Source of the DNA: an uncultured Ktedonobacteraceae bacterium
GTDB lineage: Bacteria > Chloroflexota > Ktedonobacteria > Ktedonobacterales > Ktedonobacteraceae
NCBI GenBank assembly: GCA_955652655.1
Contig: CATPCK010000288.1
Coordinates: 1-7,297, forward strand
Direction of reading: 5' to 3'
DNA length: 7,297 nt
This document shows, one piece after another, positions 5,716-7,297 of this stretch; the stretch's first letter is position 1; each line of letters begins with the position of its first letter. Below the pieces are notes generated by a model that saw only the letters and a list, made by a program, of their open reading frames with translations, had not been told where the DNA came from and made no database searches. Position numbers and translations under genes: made by a program.

Positions 5716-7297
5716 TTATCTCAACGCTTCTCTTCTTCCCACTTCGCGCCAGCGGTTCATTGTCCCATTCGTTTCCGCTGCCGGGCGCCTGCGCAACTTT
5801 TCGGCCTCCATATGTTCATTGGCCAACAACCCGCCTACAAGCGCTGCTACCTGGTCAATGCCAGGGGCCGTTTCGCTTTCCCCTGCGAGGTCGGCATCCT
5901 CGTCATCCAGGTCAACCGCAAAGACTGCTCCTACATTGCGCGTGTCCCATTCCTCAGCCACAAAGTCTGTCGACAGGTCACCGGCGATAAAACGCGCATG
6001 GTGCATCAGCCAGCGCGCGAAGGGGAGTGTCGTACGCACCCCAACAACCTGGTACTCAGCGAGCGCACGCCTCATGCGGGCGATAGCCTGGGAGCGATCC
6101 CTGCCCCACACAATCAGCTTTGACAGGAGGGGGTCGTAAAACAGTGGTACTTGCTGACCGGGGTACAGGCTGCTATCGACTCGCACTCCAGGACCTGACG
6201 GCTCTTGCAATGCCTGCACTGACCCCGTTGCCGGTAAAAAGCGGTTCTCAGGGTCTTCCGCCGAGATGCGGCACTCTATCGCCGCGCCGCGAAACCTCAC
6301 ATCCTGTTGCGTAAACGAGAGCGGAAGGCCAGCGGCGACACGAAACTGCTCCTGTACAAGATCAACTCCTGTGCACCACTCCGTCACAGGATGCTCAACC
6401 TGAATACGGGCATTGACTTCCAGGAAATAAAAGCTCCGCTCCGGCCCCAGCAAAAATTCCACCGTCCCGGCATTCACATAATGAATGGCACGTACCAGCC
6501 GTACTGCCGAGGAGGTAATTTGCTCCCGCAGTTCATCATCCAATAGAGGGGAAGGAGCTTCCTCGATCAACTTCTGGTGACGGCGCTGTATACTGCACTC
6601 ACGCTCGCCCAGGTGCACGACGTTGCCATATGTGTCAGCAATAAACTGTACTTCGATATGACGGGCGGGAGAGACTGCTTTCTCCATATATACACGACCA
6701 TCGCCAAAAGCGCTCCTGGCCTCGCTGCGGGCGGTACGCAGCGAAGAGAGCAGGTCTTTGGGATCGCGTACAAAGCGAATGCCTTTCCCACCTCCCCCGG
6801 CGGCAGCCTTGAGGAGAATGGGATACCCTAACTGTTCGGCAGTCGTCACAAAAGCCGCGTCATCCCCTTCTTCGGTCATCGCACCTGGTACAATTGGGAC
6901 ACCCACTGCCTGGGCGGTGCGGCGAGCGGCTGTCTTTTCACCCATAGCTCGCTGCGCCTCTGCCGCCGGCCCAACAAAAATAAGGCCGGCGGCAGCACAG
7001 GCATCGACAAACGTGGCATTTTCTGACAAAAAACCGTAACCAGGGTGAATAGCTTCTGCCCCCGCGTATGTAGCGACCTCAATAATCGTCGGAATATGCA
7101 AATAGCTCTGCGAGGCTTGCGATGGACCGATATGATAAGCTTCGTCAGCCATGCGCACATGTAAAGCATTGCGGTCCGCATCGCTATAGACGGCGACAGA
7201 AGCCAGTCCGAGTTCACGGCACGCGCGGATGACACGTACAGCAATTTCGCCCCGATTAGCGACCAGGACTTTTTGAAATGGCCATGAGGAAGTGGGA
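5716..7297 (-). CDS. accC: Biotin carboxylase subunit of acetyl-/propionyl-CoA carboxylase (5' end outside window)
   Basis: The enzyme carboxylates the biotin of a carrier protein using ATP and bicarbonate, the first half-reaction of acyl-CoA carboxylases. The frame is open from 7296 to a TAA at 5718-5716, 526 visible codons. Numbering from 7296, the N-terminal domain opens with VLVANRGEIAVRVIRACREL (10-29) and has HPGYGFLSEN (84-93). The ATP-grasp domain has the glycine loop GGGGKG (167-172), ERECSIQRRHQK (231-242) and EVNARIQVEHPVTE (293-306), with R297 and E301 matching catalytic residues of E. coli AccC. The C-terminal domain has VRVDSSLYPG and YDPLLSKLIVWG. About 75 further residues follow the usual AccC end (E. 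coli AccC is 449 residues), acidic then Arg-rich, ending RWREVGRREALR, with no biotin-carrier AMKM motif. The biotin carrier must therefore be encoded elsewhere. No acceptable start lies in frame before VLVANRG inside the window, so the true start is probably beyond 7297. Confidence 0.93.
   Translation of the reverse strand, partial: PTSSWPFQKVLVANRGEIAVRVIRACRELGLASVAVYSDADRNALHVRMADEAYHIGPSQASQSYLHIPTIIEVATYAGAEAIHPGYGFLSENATFVDACAAAGLIFVGPAAEAQRAMGEKTAARRTAQAVGVPIVPGAMTEEGDDAAFVTTAEQLGYPILLKAAAGGGGKGIRFVRDPKDLLSSLRTARSEARSAFGDGRVYMEKAVSPARHIEVQFIADTYGNVVHLGERECSIQRRHQKLIEEAPSPLLDDELREQITSSAVRLVRAIHYVNAGTVEFLLGPERSFYFLEVNARIQVEHPVTEWCTGVDLVQEQFRVAAGLPLSFTQQDVRFRGAAIECRISAEDPENRFLPATGSVQALQEPSGPGVRVDSSLYPGQQVPLFYDPLLSKLIVWGRDRSQAIARMRRALAEYQVVGVRTTLPFARWLMHHARFIAGDLSTDFVAEEWDTRNVGAVFAVDLDDEDADLAGESETAPGIDQVAALVGGLLANEHMEAEKLRRRPAAETNGTMNRWREVGRREALR

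Noticed and set aside
5539..6123. Plus-strand 194-codon open frame running from the PHP gene across the hairpin into the biotin carboxylase region
   Set aside because: It crosses the terminator-like hairpin and lies antisense to a strongly conserved AccC frame; the product has no recognisable domain.

Overview
The window carries six protein-coding genes and no RNA gene, mobile element or CRISPR array that I can see. The gene set fits a Gram-positive-like or Chloroflexota lineage: RNase Y instead of RNase E as the membrane endoribonuclease, a bacterial PIG-V-type mannosyltransferase, and a clade of M3 oligoendopeptidase common in Firmicutes and Chloroflexota. Moderate GC, loose intergenic spacing and short-tandem-repeat leaders make a Ktedonobacteria-like Chloroflexota bacterium my best guess. 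That placement is inference from gene style, not from a marker gene.

Layout. Bases 1-600 (minus) are the N-terminal third of an M3-family oligoendopeptidase F, cut by the left edge. Bases 864-1334 (minus) encode a 156-residue Nudix hydrolase. It diverges from a 436-residue integral-membrane mannosyltransferase (1478-2788, plus). The 143-bp gap between these two holds overlapping divergent promoter-like elements and a perfect 6+6 inverted repeat. A near-consensus housekeeping promoter lies just after the mannosyltransferase stop and starts a leader of about 310 nt, with four tandem 8-bp repeats, ahead of RNase Y (3150-4715, plus). A PHP-domain phosphoesterase (4755-5651, plus) follows 39 bp later and is probably in the same transcript. 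A perfect 21-bp stem hairpin separates it from a convergent biotin carboxylase gene (5716 to beyond 7297, minus), whose 5' end is cut by the right edge.

How the genes relate. The coherent unit is rny plus the PHP gene: an endonuclease that starts mRNA decay, followed by a phosphoesterase of a family that includes a 5'-3' RNA exonuclease and a pAp phosphatase. The other genes look like ordinary, independently transcribed metabolic or envelope genes. No clearly new multi-gene system is visible. The most interesting points are regulatory: the long repeat-bearing rny leader, the shared divergent promoter with its palindrome, and the long perfect hairpin between convergent genes.
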